In this document: piece by piece, positions 33,720-45,799 of the stretch
Numbering within the stretch: position 1 is the first letter of the stretch
Layout: the number at the start of each line of letters is the position of its first letter
Origin: Nymphaea colorata
Lineage: Eukaryota; Streptophyta; Magnoliopsida; Nymphaeales; Nymphaeaceae
Assembly: GCF_008831285.2 (NCBI RefSeq)
Contig: NC_045143.1
Coordinates: 22,324,302 to 22,388,301, forward strand
DNA: 64,000 nt
Direction: 5' to 3'
Program-made: the position numbers and the translations under genes
Notes under the pieces: generated by a model
Told to the model about the DNA's origin: nothing
The model's database searches: none
The model's input: the letters and a program-made list of their open reading frames with translations, nothing else

Positions 33720-35405
33720 TTGGGTGGCAATGAGACCTTGTTTGTCATCATTTATGACAGAGGACCAAGAATATCAGTTGATGCATGTTCTAAGAGACCA
33801 TAAAACGGCAATTGGATGGTCAGTCGCTGATCTTAGAGGGATTGACCTGTCATTTTGTATGCATAGGATCAGTTTAAAATATGATGCAAAGCCTTCTTGT
33901 CAGTTGCAACGCCACCTCAAACCGAACATGAAGGAGGTTGTAAAGAAAAAAGTGGAGAAGTTAATAGATGCAGGTATATTTACCCCATCTCCGATAGTGA
34001 ATGGGTGAGCCCCACCCAAGTTGTACCGAAGAAGTCTGGGCTCACTGATGTGCATAATGAAAATGGAGAGAGCACCCCTATGATGACCACCACAGGATAT
34101 TGAGTTTGCATGGATTATAGGATGCTTAATGAGGCCATGCAGAAGGATAAATGCTTTCCTGGCTTGGCAGGTTGATCCACTGTTACTGGATCCCCTCCCA
34201 GTCAGACTTGATTTTATAAGTGAGTTCAGAGACAGAAGTGGTCAAGGAGCTAATTGACTCGCATGCTTACCGCGGGTGAGTACTTAAGCGGACTGAGCCG
34301 CTTATTGAACTGATCTCGAAGTGGACCGGGTTGCATCTACGGTGGGAAGGGATCACTTCCTGTTACCTTTCATTGATTAGGTTTTAGAGAGACTAGCAGG
34401 CTGGAGCTACTCCTGCTTTCTTGACCAGTATTCAGGATACAATCAAGTAGTCATCCATTCAAAAGATCAAGATGAAACCACATTCACATGTCCCTATGAC
34501 ACATTTGCTTATAGGCGAATGCCATTTGGGTTGTGTAACACCCCAGATACTTTTCAAAGGTGCATGATGGCAATCTTCTCAGATCTTATTGATAATTGTT
34601 TAGAAGTCTTCATGGATGACTTTTCAGTCTATGGCTCTTCATTTGAGCATTATCTCAAGTTGGAGAAAATACTTATTTGATGTGAAGAGACGAATCTAGT
34701 TCAAAGGCTGGGAGAAGGGTCACTTCATGGTCAAGCGAGGTTTTGTGCTTGGCCACATTGTGTCAAAACATGGCTTCGGCGTAGACAGACCCGAAAGTGG
34801 AGTCCATTTCCAAGCTCACTCCACCAACCTCGGTTTGTCAAATTCGTTCTTTTCAGGGACACAGAGGATTTTATAGGCAGTTCATAAAAGATTTTAGCAA
34901 GACTGCGACATCACTTTGTGAGCTTCCCATGAAGGAGCATGCCTTTGAATTTGGTGAAAACTGCTTAAAGGCATTCAAAATATTAAATGAACCTTTGATT
35001 TCAATGTCTATTCTTCATCCTCCAAATTGAAGCAAGTCATTTGAGATTATGTGTGATGCTTCTGACCAGACTGTAGGAATCATATTAGGTGAGAGAGAAG
35101 AGAAGAAGCGACCATATGTCATCTAATATGCGAGCAAGAGTCTATCGAAGCTCAATTGAATTACATAGTTACAGAGAAAGAGTTGCTTGTGTAGTATTTG
35201 CATTAGAAAAATTTTGGTCATATCTTTTGGGCTCCAGGCCATTGTATACTCTGATCATGCAGCTTTAAGATACTTGATGAAAAAAAGGGTACAAAGCTAA
35301 GGTTGTTTAGAAGGATTTTACTGCTACAAGAATTTGATCTTGAGATTAGAGACAAACAAGGCATTAAGAACACCATAGCAGATCACTTGTCTAGGATTAC
35401 AGTGT
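33720..35405 (+). pseudogene. Athila-like reverse transcriptase and RNase H remnant
   Basis: The RT start has HKTAIGWSVADLRGI near 33,800, KVEKLIDAGIFTPSP near 33,955 and VVPKKSGLTDVHNENGE near 34,025. The palm block CFLDQYSGYNQVVI is near 34,420, FAYRRMPFGLCNTPDTFQRCM near 34,505, and MDDFSVYGSSFEHYL near 34,610 with the catalytic DD retained. A tether segment RSFQGHRGFYRQFIKDFSKT lies near 34,845. RNase H pieces MCDASDQTVGIILGE (near 35,050), YSDHAALRYLM (near 35,250) and NTIADHLSRI-like (near 35,370) follow. The region 34,100-34,380 contains unrelated-looking sequence between RT motifs, probably an insertion. It is non-functional. Confidence 0.78.
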
Positions 35406-35699
35406 AGACGTCATGTGATGAAGGACAAATAGAAGACCGTTTTCCAAATGAACAACTTTTTACAATTATGAAACTTATGTGGCATGCACATATTGTGAAT
35501 TATTGAGTGACTAAGAGGATGCCTAAAACTTGAAGCAAGGCAGAGAAAGATTGTCTAGCTTCTCAAGCAAAACATTACTTTTGGGAGGAACCATAACTAT
35601 TTCATTTGGGAGCAGATGAAGATATCAGGCGATGTGTCTCACATGAGAAGCATCAGTCAATTTTAGAGTTTCCCCATGGCTGACAAACAAAGAGGGGTT

Positions 35700-36720
35700 T
35701 CACTCTCGTCGTTGCAAAAGCCACTTTTCTAGCCGTAAGACTGGTTAAAGTGTTACAATCAGGATTTTGGTGGTCAACACTATATAAAGACGCTCAGAGT
35801 TTTGTGAAGCATGTCCGCGTTGTTAGCAAACTGGCATCATCAGAAAGGGGGAAATGATGCCATTGATTCCCATTTTAATTATTGAAATATTTGATGTTTG
35901 GGGCATTGATTTCATAGGACCTTTTCCACCATCGTTTGGTAACATGTACATCCTTGTTGCTGTGGACTATGTCTCCAAGAGGATAGAAGCAGTCGCCACC
36001 TGAACCAATGATCACAAGGTGGTTTTAAAATTTATTAGACACAACAGTTTCAGTAGGTTCGGGATGCCAAGATCTGTCATTTCAAATGGGGGAAAGCATT
36101 TCAGGAATGTTCAGGTAGCATCATTATTGAGAAAATATGTTGTTCACTATAAGAACACCATCGCCTATCACCCCCAGACAAGTGGACAGGTAGAAGTGTC
36201 TAACAGGAAAATAAAGAGAATCTTAGAGAAGATAGTTAAACCCAATCAGAAGGATTGGTCCATGAGGTTGGATGATGCACTGTGAGCATATCAGACTACC
36301 TTCAAGACTCCAATCAGCATGTTACCTTATCGGCTACTATTTGGTAAGGCGTGTCACCTGCTAGTAGAATTGGAGCACTAGACATATTGGGCAATCAAGA
36401 AATTGAACTTTGACATGAGTCAACAGGTGAAGAGAGAAAATTTCAGTTAAGTGAGTTGGAAGAGTTGAGAAATGAAGCATATAAAAACGCAAAATTTATA
36501 AAGAACAAATGAAATCATTTCACGATCTACATATTCAAAGAAGAGCCTTTGTTCCAGGGCAAAAAGTGTGGCTTTACTATTCAAGTCTCCAGCTCTTCCT
36601 AGGCAAACTCAGAACAAGGTGGAACAGGCCACACAATGTAGTTGAAGCTTACCCTAGTCGGACAATTAAGATCGGAGATATTGGAGTGGGTAAGCAATTT
36701 ATAGTGAATGTTTAGAGATT
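35700..36720 (+). pseudogene. Athila-like integrase remnant
   Basis: [18 protein letters not shown] lies near 35,890 and [15 protein letters not shown] near 35,955, covering the first catalytic Asp region. [14 protein letters not shown] lies near 36,060, with the second catalytic Asp changed to Asn (family ISDGGSHF). [22 protein letters not shown] near 36,170 keeps the Glu. WAIKKLNFD, QLSELEELRNEAY and FVPGQKVWLYYSSLQLF-type pieces run to about 36,600. Integrase would catalyse strand transfer. The lost catalytic residue and several stops make it inactive. No envelope-like frame follows. Confidence 0.78.
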
Positions 36721-38231
36721 GAAAGGCTACATTAGGAATCTGGACGACAGGGATGTGGAGGGGATGTATTTTCATGACCCGTAAGATTAGGAACATTTCT
36801 CTTGTATATTATGTAGTTAGGACTTTCTTTTTCATCATTCTGTATAAAAGCTTTATGAATGTTTATATAAATAAGACAGATACGCTTAATCTTTGTTTTC
36901 TATGAGTGAGTTATAGGTATATAAGACCACTCAAGAATATCATCAAATCGACCTTGGGAGCACAATCACATTATGAGGGCTACTTGTGTCAATAGTAACT
37001 ACCTCGAGAATGTGCTATCAGGTTGTATCTTTCCTTGCTTTCACTGATTTTATTTTAACTTTTTTTGGCAACATGCATCCATGTAGTTCGGTTTAAGCAT
37101 GGTGGTATTGCTAAGGGCAACAATGTTTAAGCATGGGGTGAAGAGATGGATCAAAAAAAAAAAAAAAAAAACTTTTCTGGTTCCTTTTTTTGTAAAAACT
37201 CACTGCATTAGGCGTAAAATACATTTTTAGCTTCTTATGGATTGTAATTGTATGAATTAGAAGCTTTCAAGAAACTTTTAAGCCCCATTTGAAAAATTTT
37301 TTCGAAACCAATCTTAGATGGGTTATGCTTTTGTGTAGAATTTGATGAACTGATTGTATATGACGGTTTGAATTTGGATTGAAGCACTTATATAACTTTG
37401 TGTGATAGCTGAAATTAATTGATAATCAATGAATGCATAAGTGGTAGAATGAATTCGGGTTGAGTGTAGGTTCCATTGTCCAATTCCATGCGTAGGTGAA
37501 TGAGTTTAAGTTGATCTATCTACTGTCTCTGAAATATAAGGAAGACAACATGAACTTCTATTTAGTCATGTTTAAGGCCAACTAGAAGAAAAAGCAAAAA
37601 AAAAAAAAAAAGAAAGAAAGAAAAAGGAAAGGGAGAAAACCAATAGAAGCTAAAAGACTTGGCACAAAAGAACTACACAACCACCAAAGCAGTGGAACCT
37701 CGTAACAGCTCCTCAAGTTGACGAGTGCTTTGCTAGCATGAATGATGGCTCATTTGCACCATGCACTAAAAAGAGAAATCATTTAAAACAAAAATTAAAG
37801 CATGTCACATATCAAGCACTGATTGAAAGAGGATAACCAAAACATACATGAATTTCAAAGAAGGATGCATGAAAATTTGTTATAAATTTGGCAAAAAGCT
37901 TTGAAAAGTTATTTCTACTATGGCAGCATGAAATTGACTTCGTTGACTCTAATAAATGTGATTGCATGAAATAAAAGTTAGTTTTGTATCTTGAAATCCG
38001 AATGATATTTTCTAAATATGTATTTGTACACCAGACATGATGTTTGCGGGTATCATCACTATAAACCCTCAAAAAACTACACTCGTCCTCTGAGGTGAAA
38101 CTTAGAGGGTCAAAAGGCTTGTTGCATAAGCTAAATGCAACCGTGTGAAACTGTAATAGAACTAGAATTAGGATTAGAGTTAGATGTTAGTGTTAGTGTT
38201 GCTCGAGGACTAGCAACATCTAAGCAGAGGG
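36721..38231 (+). other. Athila-like 3' non-coding region with polypurine tract
   Basis: After integrase there is about 1.5 kb without a credible frame. It contains AATGTTTAAGCATGGGGTGA near 37,120 and an A-run beside it. An A/AG-rich tract lies at 37,595-37,640, and the region ends with AAGCAGAGGGGG, taken as the polypurine tract, at about 38,222-38,233. Some Athila relatives carry an env-like gene here; I see none. Confidence 0.55.
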
Positions 38232-40360
38232 GGATAATGCTTGAAATGCATCAATTTTAATATTATTTTCATGCAATTTTGATGTAATTTAATGTTTAAA
38301 TCCTCATGTTTTTGTTTGGGTAGGGTTCAAGGAGTCACGATTCGAATTTGATCGAAATTGGAGCTAAAACAAAGAAATTATGTGTAAAACAATGAAATTT
38401 GGCTCCTAAGGGTAAAATCTTTTTTTTTATTAGAAAACTCATATTTTTTATCGAGCTTAAGCCCTTGATTCCCAACACATGCTTTTTATTTGGGTTTGCA
38501 TTTTTGTTATGAGTTATTTTAGTTCAATAGGATTAGAATGGATTATTTAGTAAAGAAAATAAACCCTCTAGAACTATCTTGAAAAGATGAGTTTATAAAG
38601 AGGCTTCTTTTTGGAAATCTGACCTTTTTCCTGGAATTTTTATGGAAGTTTTTAAGCTGGCTGGAAACATTATCTCAGTAAGAGACGGACTAGCAGCTCT
38701 CTCTCTCTTCTTGGAGCTTCCTTGGTGATGTCTTGGGAGGTTGAGCTCCATCTGACTACCTAGGTGATGCCTTTTGGTGGAGAACCCTCAACCCATTGTG
38801 ACCCATTCTCCTTCCATGCCTTATTTCTCTCGAAACCTAGTAGTCAAGGTCAGTGGATGAAGGATTGATGTTAATGAAGGATTCTAGAAGCGGGATGGTG
38901 TGCCAAATCCAGGATGATTCAAGGAGTCCAAAATCTGTTTTAGGTAGGTCTTCTCAATTTCTTGCTTGATGTATCATAGATTAGACATTTTTTCTTGATT
39001 TTTGACATAGAGCTTTAGGATTTCATTGTTTTGCAGAAAATGAGTATCTGTTCTTGGTTTTTTAGTTGTATGAATTAGTTATCTTGCAACTTGATTCATT
39101 TTTAGATGTATCATAGTTAGATGTAATGATGTATGCTTAATTTAATTGTGTGTATTGTTACTTACTGGATTTTCGAATTTTAGATTAGTGTGTGTGCATA
39201 TTAGTTTGCTGCTTATTATATTTTAACTGCAATTTTTATTGTAGAATGGTAGGTTAAATAGTTATTCAATTATCTTAGTGTTAGATAGAAATATAGTCGT
39301 TCATTGTTATTTATAACTAATCTAATACCTTGAATTGTTGCGCTCTGTATTCTCTGGTCTAAGTGCGATGTATGTGTATTTTATCAAGTTCCTTAACGTG
39401 TTTTACTTCAATTTCTGCTATAGGTCCATAAATTAGATAATTATTTGTTATTTAGATTAATTTTAAGCAAAAATTAGCAGTAAATCATTAGAAATACTCA
39501 ATTTTGGCTTGTAGACTGTTCCTTACTGCAATTTCAGATTCATAGTGTAGTCTCCTTAACTGTTTATTAAGATTAAGTTTGTTTTGGTTGTCGTTTCATG
39601 GTTTATATAGTTAACTTACTGAATTTACTGATCTGTAGAGTAATTTAATTTTAAAGTTAGTATCTATATTTGGTTTCAAGTATGTAGCTGTGTTTTAGTT
39701 AAGGTAGGCATCTAGATTTGGACATTTTTCTATTTACAGCAGTTTGGAGGTCTGCTGGCTAGTAGGGCCTTAATTTATAGTAGTTAAATGTGGCATTTAG
39801 TTTAAAATCTTATTTTTGTAATTTTAGTAGATAATTATCTGGCCTTTAAAGTTGTTTTTAGGTGCATACACGTTGTTAGTAGCTAGTTGTAGTTAATTTA
39901 AAGATGTGGACTGTTTTTCATTATTTTCTACATTCTAGAGAGAGAAATTCCACAATTTTGTGTTAGGCATTGATTTTGACAGTATTTTATGTAGTTTGTA
40001 ACATAGTTTACAAAGACAAATAGTTATTCTATGTTAAAAATAGTTTTAGATGAAAATTATTTTTAATTAGTAGATACATTTAGTTTTTAAATTGGAGCTG
40101 TTCTAAAGAGAGAAAATGCACGGTTTGCTTGAATGTTTGTTATTTTTGTGCATTTATCGTTCTGGATTGATAATTGATATTAGTATGCTTTGAAATCTCT
40201 AGTTCGTAGTTTTAGTTGTTAACCTTAAGATCATTTTTGTATTCTAGCAATCTATGTTAGTGGATTGCATAATTTTGAATTTATGCATAAAATGTGATCG
40301 AACTAGTCTAGAACTATGTTAGCTGGCATTACCTAAGTCTAGGTGCTTTTGACATAAAAG

Positions 40361-41682
40361 CTAAGTCACCTGGGTGTGCCCAATTTGGACCCGCACCCGC
40401 GTCGACGCGATGCGGGAGCGCTCCAGGTGCGCACCCAAAAGGGTCAAACATGAGTCTGGTGCGGTCAGCCGCACCCGACTGAGTTCGTCCATGTTTGGAC
40501 GTGCACCCGACTCGCGTCAAACACGAGTCGGGTGCGGTCAAACCGCACCTGCCCTTTTCCGTCAAATTTTTGGGCGTTTTTTACATGATTTTTAACTTAG
40601 GGCACGCTCGGCTTCTCTCCCTCTCACGCTTGCTCGGCTTCTCTCCCTCTCGGCCTCTCTCTGCGAGACTGCGACACTGTGCTCCCTCTCTGCGTCGCTT
40701 GGGGAACTCTTTGCTCCCTTTCTCTGCGACGCTTGGGGAACTCTTTGCTCCCTCTCTCTGTGCTGCTCCCTCACCCAGAGACTAGAACTCGCTGCTCCCT
40801 CTCTGTGCGCTGCTCCCTCTTTGTGCTGCATTCGGCGACCGACGCTGCTCCCACTCACGATCTGCGTTGGATTTGGGTAAACTCTCTCTCTCACACCCTT
40901 TGATATCAGGTTGTGGGTCTTTGACCGTTCGACGCTGCTCCCTCTCTGCTCTGTTTTAGTTTGTTGTTCTCTGTTTTAGACTTTTACTGTGTTCAACTGT
41001 GTTGTTTACGTTTCATGTCATGCATTCTCTGCCATATGTGGTTTATTTGTGATGCTGATTTTCATTATCCTGTGTGTGATTTCTGATTTGATGATTCCAC
41101 AATTTTCTGTAATTTCTTATTGTTTTTGAATATCAAATGCATCTAACTTGTTTGAGGAGGCCTTTGCTTTTATGATTTTATCGATGATCAGTTTAGAAGC
41201 TTTCTCTAACTCGTTTAATTACAGTCCCAGTCTGTTTAGTCACTTTAGTGTTTATTAAATTGTTTATCTATAATCTATGTTGGCAGATAATTTCAATGTA
41301 ATAAATACTAAAGTTTATATAGATTCCATTTCAATATATAGTCTGTTACTCTGATTGTAAGTTGTAAATCATTTGAGTACAGTCAGTTTATTTGTCTATT
41401 TACAGTCTATTTGTAACTCATTACTGTCAGTCCATAATTTTTAGTTTTCTTATGAAATAAGCATGCCATTTTATGATATTAAACATTTAATTTGGTAATG
41501 GAATTATGAAAAGCTTTCTAAAATCTTTGACGTGCAATTTTGATCTTGTTATTTAATAATTTTGTGGTTTATATTATTATATTTTAAAAATAATAAAATA
41601 CTCTCACCACACCGCCACACCTAAATTTTTTGAGATGTGCTGTACCGGCACCCGCACCAGCACCCACACCCAGGCGACATAG
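40361..41682. mobile_element. Non-autonomous hAT-like transposon, 1,322 bp, with perfect TSD
   Basis: The ends CTAAGTCACCTGGGTGTG (40,361-40,378) and CACACCCAGGCGACATAG (41,665-41,682) are inverted repeats matching at 16 of 18 bases. CATAAAAG occurs exactly at 40,353-40,360 and 41,683-41,690, an 8-bp duplication as left by hAT transposases. No transposase is present. The left third is strikingly GC-rich for this window. It holds several hairpins (for example 12-bp perfect arms 40,503-40,514 and 40,524-40,535) and then C/T-rich sequence with tandem GCTCCCTCTCTG...CTTGGGGAACT units. The right two thirds are AT-rich, intron-like sequence. It might carry a captured promoter and first exon. Confidence 0.82.
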
Positions 41683-41941
41683 CATAAAAGACACTAAAAG
41701 CCAGTAGTATTTTGCGTTAACTACCGATTAGCACACACTTACATGTAGATACACGAAATGTCTTATTTTTATGTTTTGGCAGTCTTGTATTGTTGTCATT
41801 TTGTACTCTAACTTGTTGTGCAGTTGTATCTTCCTTCCTGCATCTTGCAATCAGCTCAAAAAGAAAGGAAGATGCCTTAAGGAGGATGAAGAACTGTCTT
41901 GTTAGAGAATGGAGGTGCCATTGAAAATTGAGTCATCAATC

Positions 41942-42025
41942 ATCTTCAAGAGAGCCAGCACTGTTTTAGATTTTAATTTCTGATGATCTTCAAGAGAGCC
42001 AGCACTGTTTTAGATTTTAATTTCT
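41942..42025. repeat. Tandem duplication of a 44-bp unit
   Basis: ATCTTCAAGAGAGCCAGCAC and the following TGTTTTAGATTTTAATTTCT occur at 41,942 and again at 41,986 without visible differences. The duplication is recent relative to the decayed surroundings. Confidence 0.9.
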
Positions 42026-42400
42026 TGTATTATAAGTTTGTTGAATTTTAATGACATTTGTGTGCCAGTTGGAAAGAGTTCATGCAACACCATTGAGCAT
42101 TGAATTATCTTGTGCATTTTTAATTTTGTGTAATAGAAGTACGTCAATTGAGTGATTTTGTGATTGTTCTATCTTCATTCGTCTTAAATTCACCACGTCT
42201 TGATTATATAAGTCATGATATTCAATTATTGTCCCCAAAGTTCGACTCGGACTCACCACTTGTGAAATCTGGTAAAAGTGTAACTGGTACATTGTTTCAC
42301 TTTCTAGTGAAATAGGTTGTTTAATTTTACATATGTAAGCAGAGATTTGAATTAAATTATATTATAAAATTGTATCTATATCCAAAACTGCACCATCTAC

Positions 42401-43190
42401 TACTGTAAATCAAATGAAAACTTTTGGAAAGATAATTGAAGATAAAAGGTGATAGAGAAAATCTTACGAAGTTTACCATCCAAATTTTATCATGTCGTAA
42501 CTGCTATAGAAGAATCAAAAGACTTGAGTACTTATTCAATAACAAATTCATTGGCTCATTTTTAGCACATGAAGCGAGATTGAACAGGTGAATAGAAAAA
42601 GTATTGGGCATGCATTTCAGGCTAGGGTAGAAATTTCTAACAAACAAACTGATGGTAAAGATATGTCAGATAGCAAATATATCAGTAGAACAAGTCATAG
42701 AAATGGCTATCATGGTCATGGCCATGGACGATTTGGTGGAGGTCAGCAGAATTCTGACCATGGAAATAATCAAAGAGCAAGTTATAGTGATGAGCAATAT
42801 TATTTTTATAAAGAATATAGGCATGCCAAAGCAAAGAGCTCGGAGAAGGAAAAAAAAGCATGACAATATGGGTGAAGAAGAAAGTAATTAAGGTAACCAG
42901 TTCATTGCCAATTCGAAAGCTAAGGTCAATCGTATATGGTTTTTAGATAGTAACTACTAACCATATGACAGGTGAAAAGAACATTTTCCACCATATTGAT
43001 GAGTCTGTGAAGGTAAGTGAAGCCAAAGAAACTGTTGAAGTTAAGATTAAATCAGGTAGTAAAAAGTTAATCCATGATGTTTATTATATACTTGGTTTAA
43101 CTTACAAATTATTGAGTGTTCGACAATTGCTTGAAAATGGTTATTTACTTAACGTTAATGGTAGATAACGTTAATGGTAGAACCTATGAA
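42401..43190 (+). pseudogene. Copia B gag C-terminus and protease remnant
   Basis: It resumes copia B gag after the Athila-like insertion. The piece at 42,588-42,863 has IGHAFQARVEISNKQTDGKD, a His/Gly-rich basic stretch and YYFYKEYRHAKAKSSEKEK, where the zinc-knuckle cysteines of YYFCKKYGHIEAKC are lost. The protease-like WFLDSNY and NHMTGEK are near 42,940-42,970. A segment near 43,040 (KIKSGSKKLIHDVYYILGLT, then KLLSVRQLLENGYLLNVNG) is well kept. A short duplication of ATAACGTTAATGGTAGA occurs near 43,150-43,180. It cannot make a functional protein. Confidence 0.72.
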
Positions 43191-45799
43191 ATAAAAAAAA
43201 ACAGTGATGTTTTCATTTGAATTAGATGAAGTTATTTGAACCTATGACTCCAAATATGATGTTTTCATTTGAATTAGATGAAGTTACATTAATCAATGAT
43301 GTTAACAAAATCTCTTAGCTTTCGTATTTGAGGTATGGTCATTTATATTATAATGGATTGAAATTAATAAACAATAAGAACATGGTATTGAGTTTACCTC
43401 ATATCACATGTAGTGATGGGATTTGTGAATGATATTTATATGGAAAGAACCATCATATGCCTTTCCCAATTGAAAAGGCATCGAAGACCAAGAAGCCTCT
43501 TAAACCAGTTCATGTAGACATCTGTAGGCCCATGAATATTCCTTGGTTGAACAACAATAGATATTTTCTATTGTTTATTAATGATTTTACTCGTATGAAT
43601 TGAGTATATTTTCTTATCCAAAAGTCAAAAGCTTTTAAAAAATTTCAAAAGTTCAAGGCTTTAGTAGAAAAGGGCTGCAATCATGTCATAAAATGTTTGT
43701 TTATATATAAAAGAAAAGAATTTTAATCTAATGATTTTGATGATTTTTGCAAAAAGAATTAAATTTACAAGCAATTGATGGTAGGATGGCACTTAAGCAA
43801 AATAGTGTTGTTGAGTGAAAGGATAGAACTGCTGTAGAAATGGCTAGAAGCATGCTCAGTAAAGCCAACTTCCAAATGATTTTTTAGCAGAAACAGCTGC
43901 AGTTCATATTTTAAATATTTTTCCAACTAAAGCAGTATGCAATCGAATACCCTATGTGGCTTGGTGGAAACACAAACCAAATATAAGTAATTTATGAACT
44001 TCTTGAGTGTATTTCATTTGTTTTAATTGATTCAAGCAAGCGTACTTATTATTCGTCAAGATGTTTTTTATGAAAGCAGTTTTTGAAAATGGGATAACAA
44101 AGTTGAACATTTGGCTATTAAGAATGACTCAAATGAATCAACTGAATCTGAAAAAGATGTAACCTATCCTCCACCCATAACATCATTTTCATGGAGAGTT
44201 CAAAGAAACCAAGATATTGGACCTCCTATGGATAGTGACAGTTCTCCAAGAAAGGTAAGGAGAGTTGATGATCTTTATAATTGTGCACTTAAATCGATGG
44301 TTACAAAACCAATGTGTTATGAATATGCTTGCAGAAAACAAAAATGGAATGAAATGATCAATGTGTGCTGAATATGCTTGGGAGAAATCTATGGAAGAAA
44401 AAATAGCGGTCATTGAATGGAATTACACTTCGAAATTTGTAGATCTACCAAATGGCCAAAATGCCATTGGTGTTAAATGAGTCTACAAAGTAAAATATAA
44501 TGTCGATGAAAGCGTGCAAAAAATACAAAATAAGATTTGTCACAAAAGAGTATGCTCAAGAATATAGGGTAGATTTTTCATAAACTTTTTCCTCTGTTGC
44601 ACGTTTTGATACCGTAAGAATCATTTTGGCATTAGTTGCTCATATGAAATGTTCAGTTTGATGTGAAGTATGCATTTTTAAGTGGCTTTTTAGAAGAAGT
44701 CTACGCATGCCAACCACAGAGATTTGTTATTAATGGACAAGAGGAAAATGTATGTAAATTGAAAAGTGTTTTTTATGATCATAAGCAAACACCACAAGCA
44801 TGGTATGAGAGACTAGACACACACTTAATGCATAATGGCTTTCACAAAAGTGAAAGTGAACCCAATTTATATGTGAAGGGAATAAGTAATGATGTTCTCA
44901 TAGTATGTGTTTATGTAGATGACATCATTTATATAGGTCCTTCTACTAGTCACAATGGAAAAATTTAAGCCAAGCATGATGTTGGAATTTGATATGTCAG
45001 ATATGAGATTGTTACATTATTTTCTTAGACTTCAGGTTCAACATACCAATGGTGGTATTTTTGTTTCTCAAGAAAAATATGTTTGAACAAACTTGAGAAA
45101 TTTAATATGTCATCATGCAAATCATGTTCCACTCCAATGAACACTAATGAGAAGTTAACTATAAATGATGGTATTGTAGGAGCTGATGAGAAGTTGTACA
45201 GGAATTTAGTTGGGCAACTAATGTACCTCAACCAGACTCACCTAGATATTTGTTCTCGGCTGGTCTGATTTCAAGATTTATGCATTGCCCATCAATACAC
45301 CATTTTGGAGCAGCAAAACAGATTTTTTTTTACATTCCATCAACAATCAACTACGGGATTTGATACCGATCTAATTTCAATTTTAAGTTAATTGGCCTTT
45401 CTAACAGTGATTGGGCTGGTTTTGTTGATGATAGGAAAGTGTGTACACTTTTACTCTTAAATCGGGGGTTGTGTCATGGATGTCTAACATGCAAGCAACT
45501 ATGACTCTATTATCATTTGAAGTGGAGTATATTGCAGCAACCACTTCTGCATGTCAAGCTATTTGGATATGAAGTGGGTGACTTGCACCAAAAGCAAGAT
45601 GTGACAACTAAACCTTTCTTGTGATAATCAAGCAACAATCATCACTTTCTCCGTGAAGTTGTTGCTGATGGAATGATAGTAATGAAATATTATTCCACAA
45701 ATTATGAAGTTGTAAACAGATTTATGAAAGCATCCAACATTCAAACTTCATAAAATTCAGGTCCTCTCTTGGAGTATCAAGCTTTGCATCAAAATGAAG
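43191..45799 (+). pseudogene. Copia B integrase, reverse transcriptase and RNase H remnants
   Basis: A GTTTTCATTTGAATTAGATGAAGTTA duplication lies at 43,208-43,285. Integrase pieces include HMPFPIEKASKTKKPL near 43,455 and RYFLLFINDFTRMN near 43,560, with the Asp retained here unlike in element A. An ILNIFPTKAV-like piece is near 43,915. RT begins near 44,460 with GVK.VYKVKYN. The open 101-codon stretch 44,663-44,968 has FLSGFLEEVYACQPQRFV, TPQAWYERLD and the catalytic YVDD (VCVYVDDIIYIG). The stretch 45,083-45,268 has the TNEKLTINDGIVGADEKLYR region. RNase H pieces (SNSDWAG.., VEYIAATTSACQAIW) run to about 45,760. Many frame changes are present. Confidence 0.78.

Larger units (their letters stand above)
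31585..42395 (+). mobile_element. Athila-like Ty3/gypsy retrotransposon, nested and itself interrupted
   Basis: Gag C-terminus, protease, RT, RNase H and integrase remnants in gypsy order have Athila-type phrases: NIFHAVMDL, YPISDSEWVSPTQVVPKKSGLTDV, and FMDDFSVYGSSFEHYL. The left LTR begins TGACGATGCATGAAATGC and the right LTR begins GGATAATGCTTGAAATGC after a purine tract. The right boundary is placed at GCACCA (42,395) because copia B resumes there; the flanks TCGAT (31,580-31,584) and TCTAC (42,396-42,400) would be a decayed duplication. The left LTR lost its 3' part together with PBS and most of gag. The right LTR carries a hAT-like insertion. Confidence 0.72.
38232..42395 (+). repeat. 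Right LTR of the Athila-like element (with hAT-like insertion)
   Basis: The first ~1.2 kb (to about 39,450) aligns with the left LTR. The rest cannot be checked because the left copy is truncated, so assignment to 42,395 rests on the resumption of copia B at 42,401. Without the 1,322-bp insertion and its 8-bp duplication the LTR would be about 2.83 kb, long for this clade, so another element could be hidden in 39,450-42,395. Sequence is AT-rich with no coding frame. Confidence 0.5.

Noticed and set aside
31585-42395. Endogenous pararetrovirus as an explanation for the RT-bearing 33-37 kb segment
   Set aside because: LTRs flank the segment, integrase motifs are present, and the phrases match Athila-type gypsy retrotransposons; no movement or coat protein features are seen.
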